DNA of 64,000 nt from Apostichopus japonicus (taxonomy: Eukaryota > Echinodermata > Holothuroidea > Aspidochirotida > Stichopodidae), in the NCBI RefSeq assembly GCF_037975245.1, contig NC_092582.1, positions 12,068,001 to 12,132,000 on the forward strand, given 5' to 3'. The notes beneath the pieces were generated by a model. It was not told where the DNA came from. It made no database searches and saw only the letters and a list, made by a program, of their open reading frames with translations. Position numbers and translations under genes: made by a program. Position 1 is the stretch's first letter. Each line of letters starts with the position of its first letter. Shown one piece after another: positions 22,601-36,800 of the stretch.

Positions 22601-25600
22601 CATGTAGGCACTCGCTGTAAAAGATCGGCAAAAAGACGTCATCACCGGGGACTCGAACCACCGATGCAAAAGAGAGCCTCGCTCATCAGCTCGTACAGTG
22701 CGCCAAGCCATCGCGCCACTGTATGGACTGAGCTATTAGGTCGATTAACTAATACTTACAGCTCCCCATGTAGGCACTCGCTGTAAAAGATCGGCAAAAA
22801 GACGTCATCACCGGGGACTCGAACCACCGATGCAAAAGAGAGCCTCGCTCATCAGCTCGTACAGTGCGCCAAGCCATCGCGCCAGTGTATGGACTGAGAT
22901 ATTAGGTCGATTAACTAATACTTACAGCTCCCCATGTAGGCACTCGCTGTAAAAGATCGGCAAAAAGACGTCATCACCGGGGACTCGAACCACCGATGCA
23001 AAAGAGAGCCTCGCTCATCAGCTCGTACAGTGCGCCAAGCCATCGCGCCACTGTATGGACTGAGATATTAGGTCGATTAACTAATACTTACAGCTCCCCA
23101 TGTAGGCACTCGCTGTAAAAGATCGGCAAAAGACGTGATCACCGGGGATTCGAACCACCGATGCAAAAGAGAGCCTCGCTCATCAGCTCGTACAGTGCGC
23201 CAAGCCATCGCGCCACTGTATGGACTGAGATATTAGGTCGATTAACTAATACTTACAGCTCCCCATGAAGGCACTCGCTGTAAAAGATCGGCAAAAGACG
23301 TGATCACCGGGGACTCGAACCACCGATGCTAAAGAGAGCCTCGCTCATCAGCTCGTACAGTGCGCCAAGCCATCGCGCCACTGTATGGACTGAGATATTA
23401 GGTCGATTAACTAATACTTACAGCTCCCCATGAAGGCACTCGCTGTAAAAGATCGGCAAAAGACGTCATCACCGGGGACTCGAACCACCGATGCAAAAGA
23501 GAGCCTCGCTCATCAGCTCGTACAGTGTGCCAAGCCATCGCGCCACTGTATGGACTGAGATATTAGGTCGATTATTTAATACTTACAGCTCCCCATGTAG
23601 GCACTCGCTGTAAAAGATCGGCAAAAAGACGTCATCACCGGGGACTCGAACCACCGATGCAAAAGAGAGCCTCGCTCATCAGCTCGTACAGTGCGCCAAG
23701 CCATCGCGCCACTGTATGGACTGAGATATTAGGTCGATTAACTAATACTTACAGCTCCCCATGTAGGCACTCGCTGTAAAAGATCGGCAAAAAGACGTCA
23801 TCACCGGGGACTCGAACCACCGATGTAAAAGAGAGCCTCGCTCATCAGCTCGTACAGTTCGCCAAGCCATCGCGCCACTGTATGGACTGAGATATTAGGT
23901 CGATTAACTAATACTTACAGCTCCCCATGTAGGCACTCGCTGTAAAAGATCGGCAAAAGACGTCATCACCGGGGACTCGAACCACCGATGCAAAAGAGAG
24001 CCTCGCTCATCAGCTCGTACAGTGCGCCAAGCCATCGCGCCACTGTATGGACTGAGATATTAGGTCGATTAACTAATACTTACAGCTCCCCATGTAGGCA
24101 CTCGCTGTAAAAGATCGGCAAAAGACGTCATCACCGGGGACTCGAACCACCGATGCAAAAGAGAGCCTCGCTCATCAGCTCGTACAGTGCGCCAAGCCAT
24201 CGCGCCACTGTATGGACTGAGATATTAGGTCGATTAACTAATACTTACCGCTCCCCATGTAGGCACTCGCTGTAAAAGATCGGCAAAAGACGTCATCACC
24301 GGGGACTCGAACCACCGATGCAAAAGAGAGCCTCGCTCATCAGCTCGTACAGTGCGCCAAGCCATCGCGCCACTGTATGGACTGAGATATTAGGTCGATT
24401 AACTAATACTTACAGCTCCCCATGTAGGCACTCGCTGTAAAAGATCGGCAAAAGACGTCATCACCGGGGACTCGAACCACCGATGCAAAAGAGAGCCTCG
24501 CTCATCAGCTCGTACAGTGCGCCAAGCCATCGCGCCACTGTATGGACTGAGATATTAGGTCGATTAACTAATACTTACAGCTCCCCATGTAGGCACTCGC
24601 TGTAAAAGATCGGCAAAAGACGTCATCACCGGGGACTCGAACCAACAATGTAAAAGAGAGCCTCGCTCATCAGCTCGTACAGTGCGCCAAGCCATCGCGC
24701 CACTGTATGGACTGAGATATTAGGTCGATTAACTAATACTTACAGCTCCCCATGTAGGCACTCGCTGTAAAAGATCGGCAAAAGACGTCATCACCGGGGA
24801 CTCGAACCACCGATGCAAAAGAGAGCCTCGCTCATCAGCTCGTACAGTGCGCCAAGCCATCGCGCCACTGTATGGACTGAGATATTAGGTCGATTAACTA
24901 ATACTTACAGCTCCCCATGTAGGCACTCGCTGTAAAAGATCGGCAAAAGACGTCATCACCGGGGACTCGAACCACCGATGCAAAAGAGAGCCTCGCTCAT
25001 CAGCTCGTACAGTGCGCCAAGCCATCGCGCCACTGTATGGACTGAGATATTAGGTCGATTAACTAATACTTACAGCTCCCCATGTAGGCACTCGCTGTAA
25101 AAGATCGGCAAAAAGACGTCATCACCGGGGACTCGAACCACCGATGCAAAAGAGAGCCTCGCTCATCAGCTCGTACAGTGCGCCAAGCCATCGCGCCACT
25201 GTATGGACTGAGATATTAGGTCGATTAACTAATACTTACAGCTCCCCATGTAGGCACTCGCTGTAAAAGATCGGCAAAAAGACGTCATCACCGGGGACTC
25301 GAACCACCGATGCAAAAGAGAGCCTCGCTCATCAGCTCGTACAGTGCGCCAAGCCATCGCGCCACTGTATGGACTGAGATATTAGGTCGATTAACTAATA
25401 CTTACAGCTCCCCATGTAGGCACTCGCTGTAAAAGATCGGCAAAAAGACGTCATCACCGGGGACTCGAACCACCGATGCAAAAGAGAGCCTCGCTCATCA
25501 GCTCGTACAGTGCGCCAAGCCATCGCGCCACTGTATGGACTGAGATATTAAGTCGATTAACTAATACTTACAGCTCCCCCATGTAGGCACTCGCTGTAAA

Positions 25601-27896
25601 AGATCGGCAAAAAGACGTCATCACCGGGGACTCGAACCACCGATGCAAAAGAGAGCCTCGCTCATCAGCTCGTACAGTGCGCCAAGCCATCGCGCCACTG
25701 TATGGACTGAGATATTAGGTCGATTAACTAATACTTACAGCTCCCCATGTAGGCACTCGCTGTAAAAGATCGGCAAAAGACGTCATCACCGGGGACTCGA
25801 ACCACCGATGCAAAAGAGAGCCTCGCTCATCAGCTCGCACAGTGCGCCAAGCCATCGCGCCACTGTATGGACTGAGATATTAGGTCGATTAACTAATACT
25901 TACAGCTCCCCATGTAGGCACTCGCTGTAAAAGATCGGCAAAAGACGTCATCACCGGGGACTCGAACCACCGATGCAAAAGAGAGCCTCGCTCATCAGCT
26001 CGCACAGTGCACCAAGCCATCGCGCCACTGTATGGACTGAGATATTAGGTCGATTAACTAATACTTACAGCTCCCCATGTAGGCACTCGCTGTAAAAGAT
26101 CGGCAAAAAGACGTCATCACCGGGGACTCGAACCACCGATGCAAAAGAGAGCCTCGCTCATCAGCTCGTACAGTGCGCCAAGCCATCGCGCCACTGTATG
26201 GACTGAGATATTAGGTCGATTAACTAATACTTACAGCTCCCCATGTAGGCACTCGCTGTAAAAGATCGGCAAAAGACGTCATCACCGGGGACTCGAACCA
26301 CCGATGCAAAAGAGAGCCTCGCTCATCAGCTCGTACTGTGCGCCAAGCCATCGCGCCACTGTATGGACTGAGATATTAGGTCGATTAACTAATACTTACA
26401 GCTCCCCATGTAGGCACTCGCTGTAAAAGATCGGCAAAAAGACGTCATCACCGGGGACTCGAACCACCGATGCAAAAGAGACCCTCGCTCATCAGCTCGT
26501 ACAGTGCGCCAAGCCATCGCGCCACTGTATGGACTGAGATATTAGGTCGATTAACTAATACTTACAGCTCCCCCATGTAGGCACTCGCTGTAAAAGATCG
26601 GCAAAAAGACGTCATCACCGGGGATTCGAACCACCGATGCAAAAGAGAGCCTCGCTCATCAGCTCGTACAGTGCGCCAAGCCATCGCGCCACTGTATGGA
26701 CTGAGATATTAGGTCGATTAACTAATACTTACAGCTCCACATGAAGGCACTCGCTGTAAAAGATCGGCAAAAGACGTCATCACCGGGGACTCGAACCACC
26801 GATGCAAAAGAGAGCCTCGCTCATCAGCTCGTACAGTGCGCCAAGCCATCGCGCCACTGTATGGACTGAGATATTAGGTCGATTAACTAATACTTACAGC
26901 TCCCCATGTAGGCACTCGCTGTAAAAGATCGGCAAAAGACGTCATCACCGGGGACTCGAACCACCGATGCAAAAGAGAGCCTCGCTCATCAGCTCGTACA
27001 GTGCGCCAAGCCATCGCGCCACTGTATGGACTGAGATATTAGGTCGATTAACTAATACTTACAGCTCCCCATGTAGGCACTCGCTGTAAAAGATCGGCAA
27101 AAAGACGTCATCACCGGGGACTCGAACCACCGATGCAAAAGAGAGCCTCGCTCATCAGCTCGTACAGTGCGCCAAGCCATCGCGCCACTGTATGGACTGA
27201 GATATTAGGTCGATTAACTAATACTTACAGCTCCCCATGTAGGCACTCGCTGTAAAAGATCGGCAAAAGACGTCATCACCGGGGACTCGAACCACCGATG
27301 CAAAAGAGAGCCTCGCTCATCAGCTCGTACAGTGCGCCAAGCCATCGCGCCACTGTATGGACTGAGATATTAGGTCGATTAACTAATACTTACAGCTCCC
27401 CATGTAGGCACTCGCTGTAAAAGATCGGCAAAAGACGTCATCACCGGGGACTCGAACCACCGATGTAAAAGAGAGCCTCGCTCATCAGCTCGCACAGTGC
27501 GCCAAGCCATCGCGCCACTGTATGGACTGAGATATTAGGTCGATTAACTAATACTTACAGCTCCCCATGTAGGCACTCGCTGTAAAAGATCGGCAAAAGA
27601 CGTCATCACCGGGGACTCGAACCACCGATGCAAAAGAGAGCCTCGCTCATCAGCTCGTACAGTGCGCCAAGCCATCGCGCCACTGTATGGACTGAGATAG
27701 TAGGTCGATTAACTAATACTTACAGCTCCCCATGTAGGCACTCGCTGTAAAAGATCGGCAAAAGACGTCATCACCGGGGACTCGAACCACCGATGCAAAA
27801 GAGAGCCTCGCTCATCAGCTCGTACAGTGCGCCAAGCCATCGCGCCACTGTATGGACTGAGATATTAGGTCGATTAACTAATACTTACAGCTCCCC

Positions 27897-30800
27897 ATGT
27901 AGGCACTCGCTGTAAAAGATCGGCAAAAGACGTCATCACCGGGGAACTCGAACCACCGATGCAAAAGAGACCCTCGCTCATCAGCTCGTACAGTGCGCCA
28001 AGCCATCGCGCCACTGTATGGACTGAGATATTAGGTCGATTAACTAATACTTACAGCTCCCCATGTAGGCACTCGCTGTAAAAGATCGGCAAAAAGACGT
28101 CATCACCGGGGACTCGAACCACCGATGCAAAAGAGAGCCTCGCTCATCAGCTCGTACAGTGCGCCAAGCCATCGCGCCACTGTATGGACTGAGATATTAG
28201 GTCGATTAACTAATACTTACAGCTCCCCATGTAGGCACTCGCTGTAAAAGATCGGCAAAAGACGTCATCACCGGGGACTCGAACCACCGATGTAAAAGAG
28301 AGCCTCGCTCATCAGCTCGCACAGTGCGCCAAGCCATCGCGCCACTGTATGGACTGAGATATTAGGTCGATTAACTAATACTTACAGCTCCCCATGTAGG
28401 CACTCGCTGTAAAAGATCGGCAAAAGACGTCATCACCGGGGACTCGAACCACCGATGCAAAAGAGAGCCTCGCTCATCAGCTCGTACAGTGCGCCAAGCC
28501 ATCGCGCCACTGTATGGACTGAGATATTAGGTCGATTAACTAATACTTACAGCTCCCCATGTAGGCACTCGCTGTAAAAGATCGGCAAAAGACGTCATCA
28601 CCGGGGACTCGAACCACCGATGTAAAAGAGAGCCTCGCTCATCAGCTCGTACAGTGCGCCAAGCCATCGCGCCACTGTATGGACTGAGATATTAGGTCGA
28701 TTAACTAATACTTACAGCTCCCCATGTAGGCACTCGCTGTAAAAGATCGGCAAAAAGACGTCATCACCGGGGACTCGAACCACCGATGCAAAAGAGAGCC
28801 TCGCTCATCAGCTCGTACAGTGCGCCAAGCCATCGCGCCACTGTATGGACTGAGATATTAGGTCGATTAACTAATACTTACAGCTCCCCATGTAGGCACT
28901 CGCTGTAAAAGATCGGCAAAAGACGTCATCACCGGGGAACTCGAACCACCGATGCAAAAGAGACCCTCGCTCATCAGCTCGTACAGTGCGCCAAGCCATC
29001 GCGCCACTGTATGGACTGAGATATTAGGTCGATTAACTAATACTTACAGCTCCCCATGTAGGCACTCGCTGTAAAAGATCGGCAAAAAGACGTCATCACC
29101 GGGGACTCGAACCACCGATGCAAAAGAGACCCTCGCTCATCAGCTCGTACAGTGCGCCAAGCCATCGCGCCACTGTATGGACTGAGATATTAGGTCGATT
29201 AACTAATACTTACAGCTCCTTATGTAGGCACTCGCTGTAAAAGATCGGCAAAAAGACGTCATCACCGGGGACTCGAACCACCGATGCAAAAGAGACCCTC
29301 GCTCATCAGCTCGTACAGTGCGCCAAGCCATCGCGCCACTGTATGGACTGAGATATTAGGTCGATTAACTAATACTTACAGCTCCCCATGTAGGCACTCG
29401 CTGTAAAAGATCGGCAAAAGACGTCATCACCGGGGACTCGAACCACCGATGCAAAAGAGACCCTCGCTCATCAGCTCGTACAGTGCGCCAAGCCATCGCG
29501 CCACTGTATGGACTGAGATATTAGGTCGATTAACTAATACTTACAGCTCCCCATGTAGGCACTCGCTGTAAAAGATCGGCAAAAAGACGTCATCACCGGG
29601 GACTCGAACCACCGATGCAAAAGAGAGCCTCGCTCATCAGCTCGTACAGTGCGCCAAGCCATCGCGCCACTGTATGGACTGAGATATTAGGTCGATTAAC
29701 TAATACTTACAGCTCCCCATGTAGGCACTCGCTGTAAAAGATCGGCAAAAAGACGTCATCACCGGGGACTCGAACCACCGATGCAAAAGAGAGCCTCGCT
29801 CATAAGCTCGTACAGTGCGCCAAGCCATCGCGCCACTGTATGGACTGAGATATTAGGTCGATTAACTAATACTTACAGCTCCCCATGTAGGCACTCGCTG
29901 TAAAAGATCGGCAAAAGACGTCATCACCGGGGACTCGAACCACCGATGCAAAAGAGAGCCTCGCTCATCAGCTCGTACAGTGCGCCAAGCCATCGCGCCA
30001 CTGTATGGACTGAGATATTAGGTCGATTAACTAATACTTACAGCTCCCCATGTAGGCACTCGCTGTAAAAGATCGGCAAAAGACGTCATCACCGGGGACT
30101 CGAAACACCGATGTAAAAGAGAGCCTCGCTCATCAGCTCGCACAGTGCGCCAAGCCATCGCGCCACTGTATGGACTGAGATATTAGGTCGATTAACTAAT
30201 ACTTACAGCTCCCCATGTAGGCACTCGCTGTAAAAGATCGGCAAAAGACGTCATCACCGGGGACTCGAACCACCGATGCAAAAGAGAGCCTCGCTCATCA
30301 GCTCGTACAGTGCGCCAAGCCATCGCGCCACTGTATGGACTGAGATATTAGGTCGATTAACTAATACTTACAGCTCCCCATGTAGGCACTCGCTGTAAAA
30401 GATCGGCAAAAGACGTCATCACCGGGGACTGGAACCACCGATGCAAAAGAGAGCCTCGCTCATCAGCTCGTACAGTGCGCCAAGCCATCGCGCCACTGTA
30501 TGGACTGAGATATTAGGTCGATTAACTAATACTTACAGCTCCCCATGTAGGCACTCGCTGTAAAAGATCGGCAAAAGACGTCATCACCGGGGAACTCGAA
30601 CCACCGATGCAAAAGAGACCCTCGCTCATCAGCTCGTACAGTGCGCCAAGCCATCGCGCCACTGTATGGACTGAGATATTAGGTCGATTAACTAATACTT
30701 ACAGCTCCCCATGTAGGCACTCGCTGTAAAAGATCGGCAAAAAGACGTCATCACCGGGGACTCGAACCACCGATGCAAAAGAGAGCCTCGCTCATCAGCT

Positions 30801-31704
30801 CGTACAGTGCGCCAAGCCATCGCGCCACTGTATGGACTGAGATATTAGGTCGATTAACTAATACTTACAGCTCCCCATGTAGGCACTCGCTGTAAAAGAT
30901 CGGCAAAAGACGTCATCACCGGGGACTCGAACCACCGATGTAAAAGAGAGCCTCGCTCATCAGCTCGCACAGTGCGCCAAGCCATCGCGCCACTGTATGG
31001 ACTGAGATATTAGGTCGATTAACTAATACTTACAGCTCCCCATGTAGGCACTCGCTGTAAAAGATCGGCAAAAGACGTCATCACCGGGGACTCGAACCAC
31101 CGATGCAAAAGAGAGCCTCGCTCATCAGCTCGTACAGTGCGCCAAGCCATCGCGCCACTGTATGGACTGAGATATTAGGTCGATTAACTAATACTTACAG
31201 CTCCCCATGTAGGCACTCGCTGTAAAAGATCGGCAAAAGACGTCATCACCGGGGAACTCGAACCACCGATGCAAAAGAGACCCTCGCTCATCAGCTCGTA
31301 CAGTGCGCCAAGCCATCGCGCCACTGTATGGACTGAGATATTAGGTCGATTAACTAATACTTACAGCTCCCCATGTAGGCACTCGCTGTAAAAGATCGGC
31401 AAAAAGACGTCATCACCGGGGACTCGAACCACCGATGCAAAAGAGACCCTCGCTCATCAGCTCGTACAGTGCGCCAAGCCATCGCGCCACTGTATGGACT
31501 GAGATATTAGGTCGATTAACTAATACTTACAGCTCCTTATGTAGGCACTCGCTGTAAAAGATCGGCAAAAAGACGTCATCACCGGGGACTCGAACCACCG
31601 ATGCAAAAGAGACCCTCGCTCATCAGCTCGTACAGTGCGCCAAGCCATCGCGCCACTGTATGGACTGAGATATTAGGTCGATTAACTAATACTTACAGCT
31701 CCCC
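27897..31704. repeat. GACCCTC subfamily block with repeated GGGAACTCG monomers
   Basis: Monomers carrying GAGACCCTCGC instead of GAGAGCCTCGC are concentrated here (about 27.97, 28.97, 29.13, 29.29, 29.46, 30.62, 31.28, 31.45 and 31.61 kb). Four of these also have an extra A giving GGGGAACTCG, with monomer starts at 27897, 28890, 30545 and 31207, which are 6, 10 and 4 monomers apart. CTCCTTATG in the monomers ending near 29.22 and 31.54 kb is 14 monomers apart (2317 bp). Together these show that multi-monomer segments were copied within the block with different lengths. Confidence 0.75.
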
Positions 31705-33858
31705 ATGTAGGCACTCGCTGTAAAAGATCGGCAAAAGACGTCATCACCGGGGACTCGAACCACCGATGCAAAAGAGAGCCTCGCTCATCAGCTCGTACAG
31801 TGCGCCAAGCCATCGCGCCACTGTATGGACTGAGATATTAGGTCGATTAACTAATACTTACAGCTCCCCATGTAGGCACTTGCTGTAAAAGATCGGCAAA
31901 AAGACGTCATCACCGGGGACTCGAACCACCGATGCAAAAGAGAGCCTCGCTCATCAGCTCGTACAGTGCGCCAAGCCATCGCGCCACTGTATGGACTGAG
32001 ATATTAGGTCGATTAACTAATACTTACAGCTCCCCATGTAGGCACTCGCTGTAAAAGATCGGCAAAAAGACGTCATCACCGGGGACTCGAACCACCGATG
32101 CAAAAGAGAGCCTCGCTCATCAGCTCGTACAGTGCGCCAAGCCATCGCGCCACTGTATGGACTGAGATATTAGGTCGATTAACTAATACTTACAGCTCCC
32201 CATGTAGGCACTCGCTGTAAAAGATCGGCAAAAAGACGTCATCACCGGGGACTCGAACCACCGATGCAAAAGAGAGCCTCGCTCATCAGCTCGTACAGTG
32301 CGCCAAGCCATCGCGCCACTGTATGGACTGAGATATTAGGTCGATTAACTAATACTTACAGCTCCCCATGTAGGCACTCGCTGTAAAAGATCGGCAAAAA
32401 GACGTCATCACCGGGGACTCGAACCACCGATGCAAAAGAGAGCCTCGCTCATCAGCTCGTACAGTGCGCCAAGCCATCGCGCCACTGTATGGACTGAGAT
32501 ATTAGGTCGATTAACTAATACTTACAGCTCCCCATGTAGGCACTCGCTGTAAAAGATCGGCAAAAAGACGTCATCACCGGGGACTCGAACCACCGATGCA
32601 AAAGAGAGCCTCGCTCATCAGCTCGTACAGTGCGCCAAGCCATCGCGCCACTGTATGGACTGAGATATTAGGTCGATTAACTAATACTTACAGCTCCCCA
32701 TGTAGGCACTCGCTGTAAAAGATCGGCAAAAGACGTCATCACCGGGGACTCGAACCACCGATGCAAAAGAGAGCCTCGCTCATCAGCTCGTACAGTGCGC
32801 CAAGCCATCGCGCCACTGTATGGACTGAGATATTAGGTCGATTAACTAATACTTACAGCTCCCCATGTAGGCCCTCGCTGTAAAAGATCGGCAAAAAGAC
32901 GTCATCACCGGGGACTCGAACCACCGATGCAAAAGAGAGCCTCGCTCATCAGCTCGTACAGTGTGCCAAGCCATCGCGCCACCGTATGGACTGAGATATT
33001 AGGTCGATTAACTAATACTTACAGCTCCCCATGTAGGCCCTTGCTGTAAAAGATCGGCAAAAAGACGTCATCACCGGGGACTCGAACCACCGATGCAAAA
33101 GAGAGCCTCGCTCATCAGCTCGTACAGTGCGCCAAGCCATCGCGCCACTGTATGGACTGAGATATTAGGTCGATTAACTAATACTTACAGCTCCCCATGT
33201 AGGCACTCGCTGTAAAAGATCGGCAAAAAGACGTCATCACCGGGGACTCGAACCACCGATGCAAAAGAGAGCCTCGCTCATCAGCTCGTACAGTGCGCCA
33301 AGCCATCGCGCCACTGTATGGACTGAGATATTAGGTCGATTAACTAATACTTACAGCTCCCCATGTAGGCACTCGCTGTAAAAGATCGGCAAAAGACGTC
33401 ATCACCGGGGACTCGAACCACCGATGTAAAAAGAGAGCCTCGCTCATCAGCTCGTACAGTGCGCCAAGCCATCGCGCCACTGTATGGACTGAGATATTAG
33501 GTCGATTAACTAATACTTACAGCTCCCCATGTAGGCACTCGCTGTAAAAGATCGGCAAAAGACGTCATCACCGGGGACTCGAACCACCGATGCAAAAGAG
33601 AGCCTCGCTCATCAGCTCGTCCAGTGCGCCAAGCCATCGCGCCACTGTATGGACTGAGATATTAGGTCGATTAACTAATACTTACAGCTCCCCATGTAGG
33701 CACTCGCTGTAAAAGATCGGCAAAAGACGTCATCACCGGGGACTCGAACCACCGATGCAAAAGAGAGCCTCGCTCATCAGCTCGTACAGTGCGCCAAGCC
33801 ATCGCGCCACTGTATGGACTGAGATATTAGGTCGATTAACTAATACTTACAGCTCCCC

Positions 33859-36800
33859 ATGTAGGCCCTCGCTGTAAAAGATCGGCAAAAAGACGTCATC
33901 ACCGGGGACTCGAACCACCGATGCAAAAGAGAGCCTCGCTCATCAGCTCGTACAGTGCGCCAAGCCATCGCGCCACTGTATGGACTGAGATATTAGGTCG
34001 ATTAACTAATACTTACAGCTCCCCATGTAGGCCCTCGCTGTAAAAGATCGGCAAAAGACGTCATCACCGGGGACTCGAACCACCGATGCAAAAGAGAGCC
34101 TCGCTCATCAGCTCGTACAGTGCGCCAAGCCATCGCGCCACTGTATGGACTGAGATATTAGGTCGATTAACTAATACTTACAGCTCCCCATGTAGGCACT
34201 CGCTGTAAAAGATCGGCAAAAAGACGTCATCACCGGGGACTCGAACCACCGATGCAAAAGAGAGCCTCGCTCATCAGCTCGTACAGTGCGCCAAGCCATC
34301 GCGCCACTGTATGGACTGAGATATTAGGTCGATTAACTAATACTTACAGCTCCCCATGTAGGCACTCGCTGTAAAAGATCGGCAAAAAGACGTCATCACC
34401 GGGGACTCGAACCACCGATGCAAAAGAGAGCCTCGCTCATCAGCTCGTACAGTGCGCCAAGCCCACGCGCCACTGTATGGACTGAGATATTAGGTCGATT
34501 AACTAATACTTACAGCTCCCCATGTAGGCACTCGCTGTAAAAGATCGGCAAAAAGACGTCATCACCGGGGACTCGAACCACCGATGCAAAAGAGAGCCTC
34601 GCTCATCAGCTCGTACAGTGCGCGAAGCCATCGCGCCACTGTATGGACTGAGATATTAGGTCGATTAACTAATACTTACAGCTCCCCATGTAGGCACTCG
34701 CTGTAAAAGATCGGCAAAAAGACGTCATCACCGGGGACTCGAACCACCGATGCAAAAGAGAGCCTCGCTCATCAGCTCGTACAGTGCGCGAAGCCATCGC
34801 GCCACTGTATGGACTGAGATATTAGGTCGATTAACTAATACTTACAGCTCCCCATGTAGGCACTCGCTGTAAAAGATCGGCAAAAGACGTCATCACCGGG
34901 GACTCGAACCACCGATGCAAAAGAGAGCCTCGCTCATCAGCTCGTACAGTGCGCCAAGCCATCGCGCCACTGTATGGACTGAGATATTAGGTCGATTAAC
35001 TAATACTTACAGCTCCCCATGTAGGCACTCGCTGTAAAAGATCGGCAAAAGACGTCATCACCGGGGACTCGAACCACCGATGCAAAAGAGAGCCTCGCTC
35101 ATCAGTTCGTACAGTGCGCCAAGCCATCGCGCCACTGTATGGACTGAGATATTAGGTCGATTAACTAATACTTACAGCTCCCCATGTAGGCACTCGCTGT
35201 AAAAGATCGGCAAAAGACGTCATCACCGGGGACTCGAACCACCGATGCAAAAGAGAGCCTCGCTCATCAGCTCGTACAGTGCGCCAAGCCATCGCGCCAC
35301 TGTATGGACTGAGATATTAGGTCGATTAACTAATACTTACAGCTCCCCATGTAGGCACTCGCTGTAAAAGATCGGCAAAAGACGTCATCACCGGGGACTG
35401 GAACCACCGATGCAAAAGAGAGCCTCGCTCATCAGCTCGTACAGTGCGCCAAGCCATCGCGCCACTGTATGGACTGAGATATTAGGTGGATTAACTAATA
35501 CTTACAGCTCCCCATGTAGGCACTCGCTGTAAAAGATCGGCAAAAGACGTCATCACCGGGGACTCGAACCACCGATGCAAAAGAGAGCTTCGCTCATCAG
35601 CTCGTACAGTGCGCCAAGCCATCGCGCCACTGTATGGACTGAGATATTAGGTCGATTAACTAATACTTACAGCTCCCCATGTAGGCACTCGCTGTAAAAG
35701 ATCGGCAAAAGACGTCATCACCGGGGATTCGAACCACCGATGCAAAAGAGAGCCTCGCTCATCAGCTCGTACAGTGCGCGAAGCCATCGCGCCACTGTAT
35801 GGACTGAGATATTAGGTGGATTAACTAATACTTACAGCTCCCCATGTAGGCACTCGCTGTAAAAGATCGGCAAAAGACGTCATCACCGGGGACTCGAACC
35901 ACCGATGCAAAAGAGAGCTTCGCTCATCAGCTCGTCCAGTGCGCCAAGCCATCGCGCCACTGTTTGGACTGAGATATTAGGTCGATTAACTAATACTTAC
36001 AGCTCCTTATGTAGGCACTCGCTGTAAAAGATCGGCAAAAGACGTCATCACCGGGGACTCGAACCACCGATGCAAAAGAGAGCCTCGCTCATCAGCTCGT
36101 ACAGTGCGCCAAGCCATCGCGCCACTGTATGGACTGAGATATTAGGTCGATTAACTAATACTTACAGCTCCCCATGTAGGCCCTCGCTGTAAAAGATCGG
36201 CAAAAAGACGTCATCACCGGGGACTCGAACCACCGATGCAAAAGAGAGCCTCGCTCATCAGCTCGTACAGTGCGCCAAGCCATCGCGCCACTGTATGGAC
36301 TGAGATATTAGGTCGATTAACTAATACTTACAGCTCCCCATGTAGGCCCTCGCTGTAAAAGATCGGCAAAAGACGTCATCACCGGGGACTCGAACCACCG
36401 ATGCAAAAGAGAGCCTCGCTCATCAGCTCGTACAGTGCGCCAAGCCATCGCGCCACTGTATGGACTGAGATATTAGGTCGATTAACTAATACTTACAGCT
36501 CCCCATGTAGGCACTCGCTGTAAAAGATCGGCAAAAAGACGTCATCACCGGGGACTCGAACCACCGATGCAAAAGAGAGCCTCGCTCATCAGCTCGTACA
36601 GTGCGCCAAGCCATCGCGCCACTGTATGGACTGAGATATTAGGTCGATTAACTAATACTTACAGCTCCCCATGTAGGCACTCGCTGTAAAAGATCGGCAA
36701 AAAGACGTCATCACCGGGGACTCGAACCACCGATGCAAAAGAGAGCCTCGCTCATCAGCTCGTACAGTGCGCCAAGCCCACGCGCCACTGTATGGACTGA

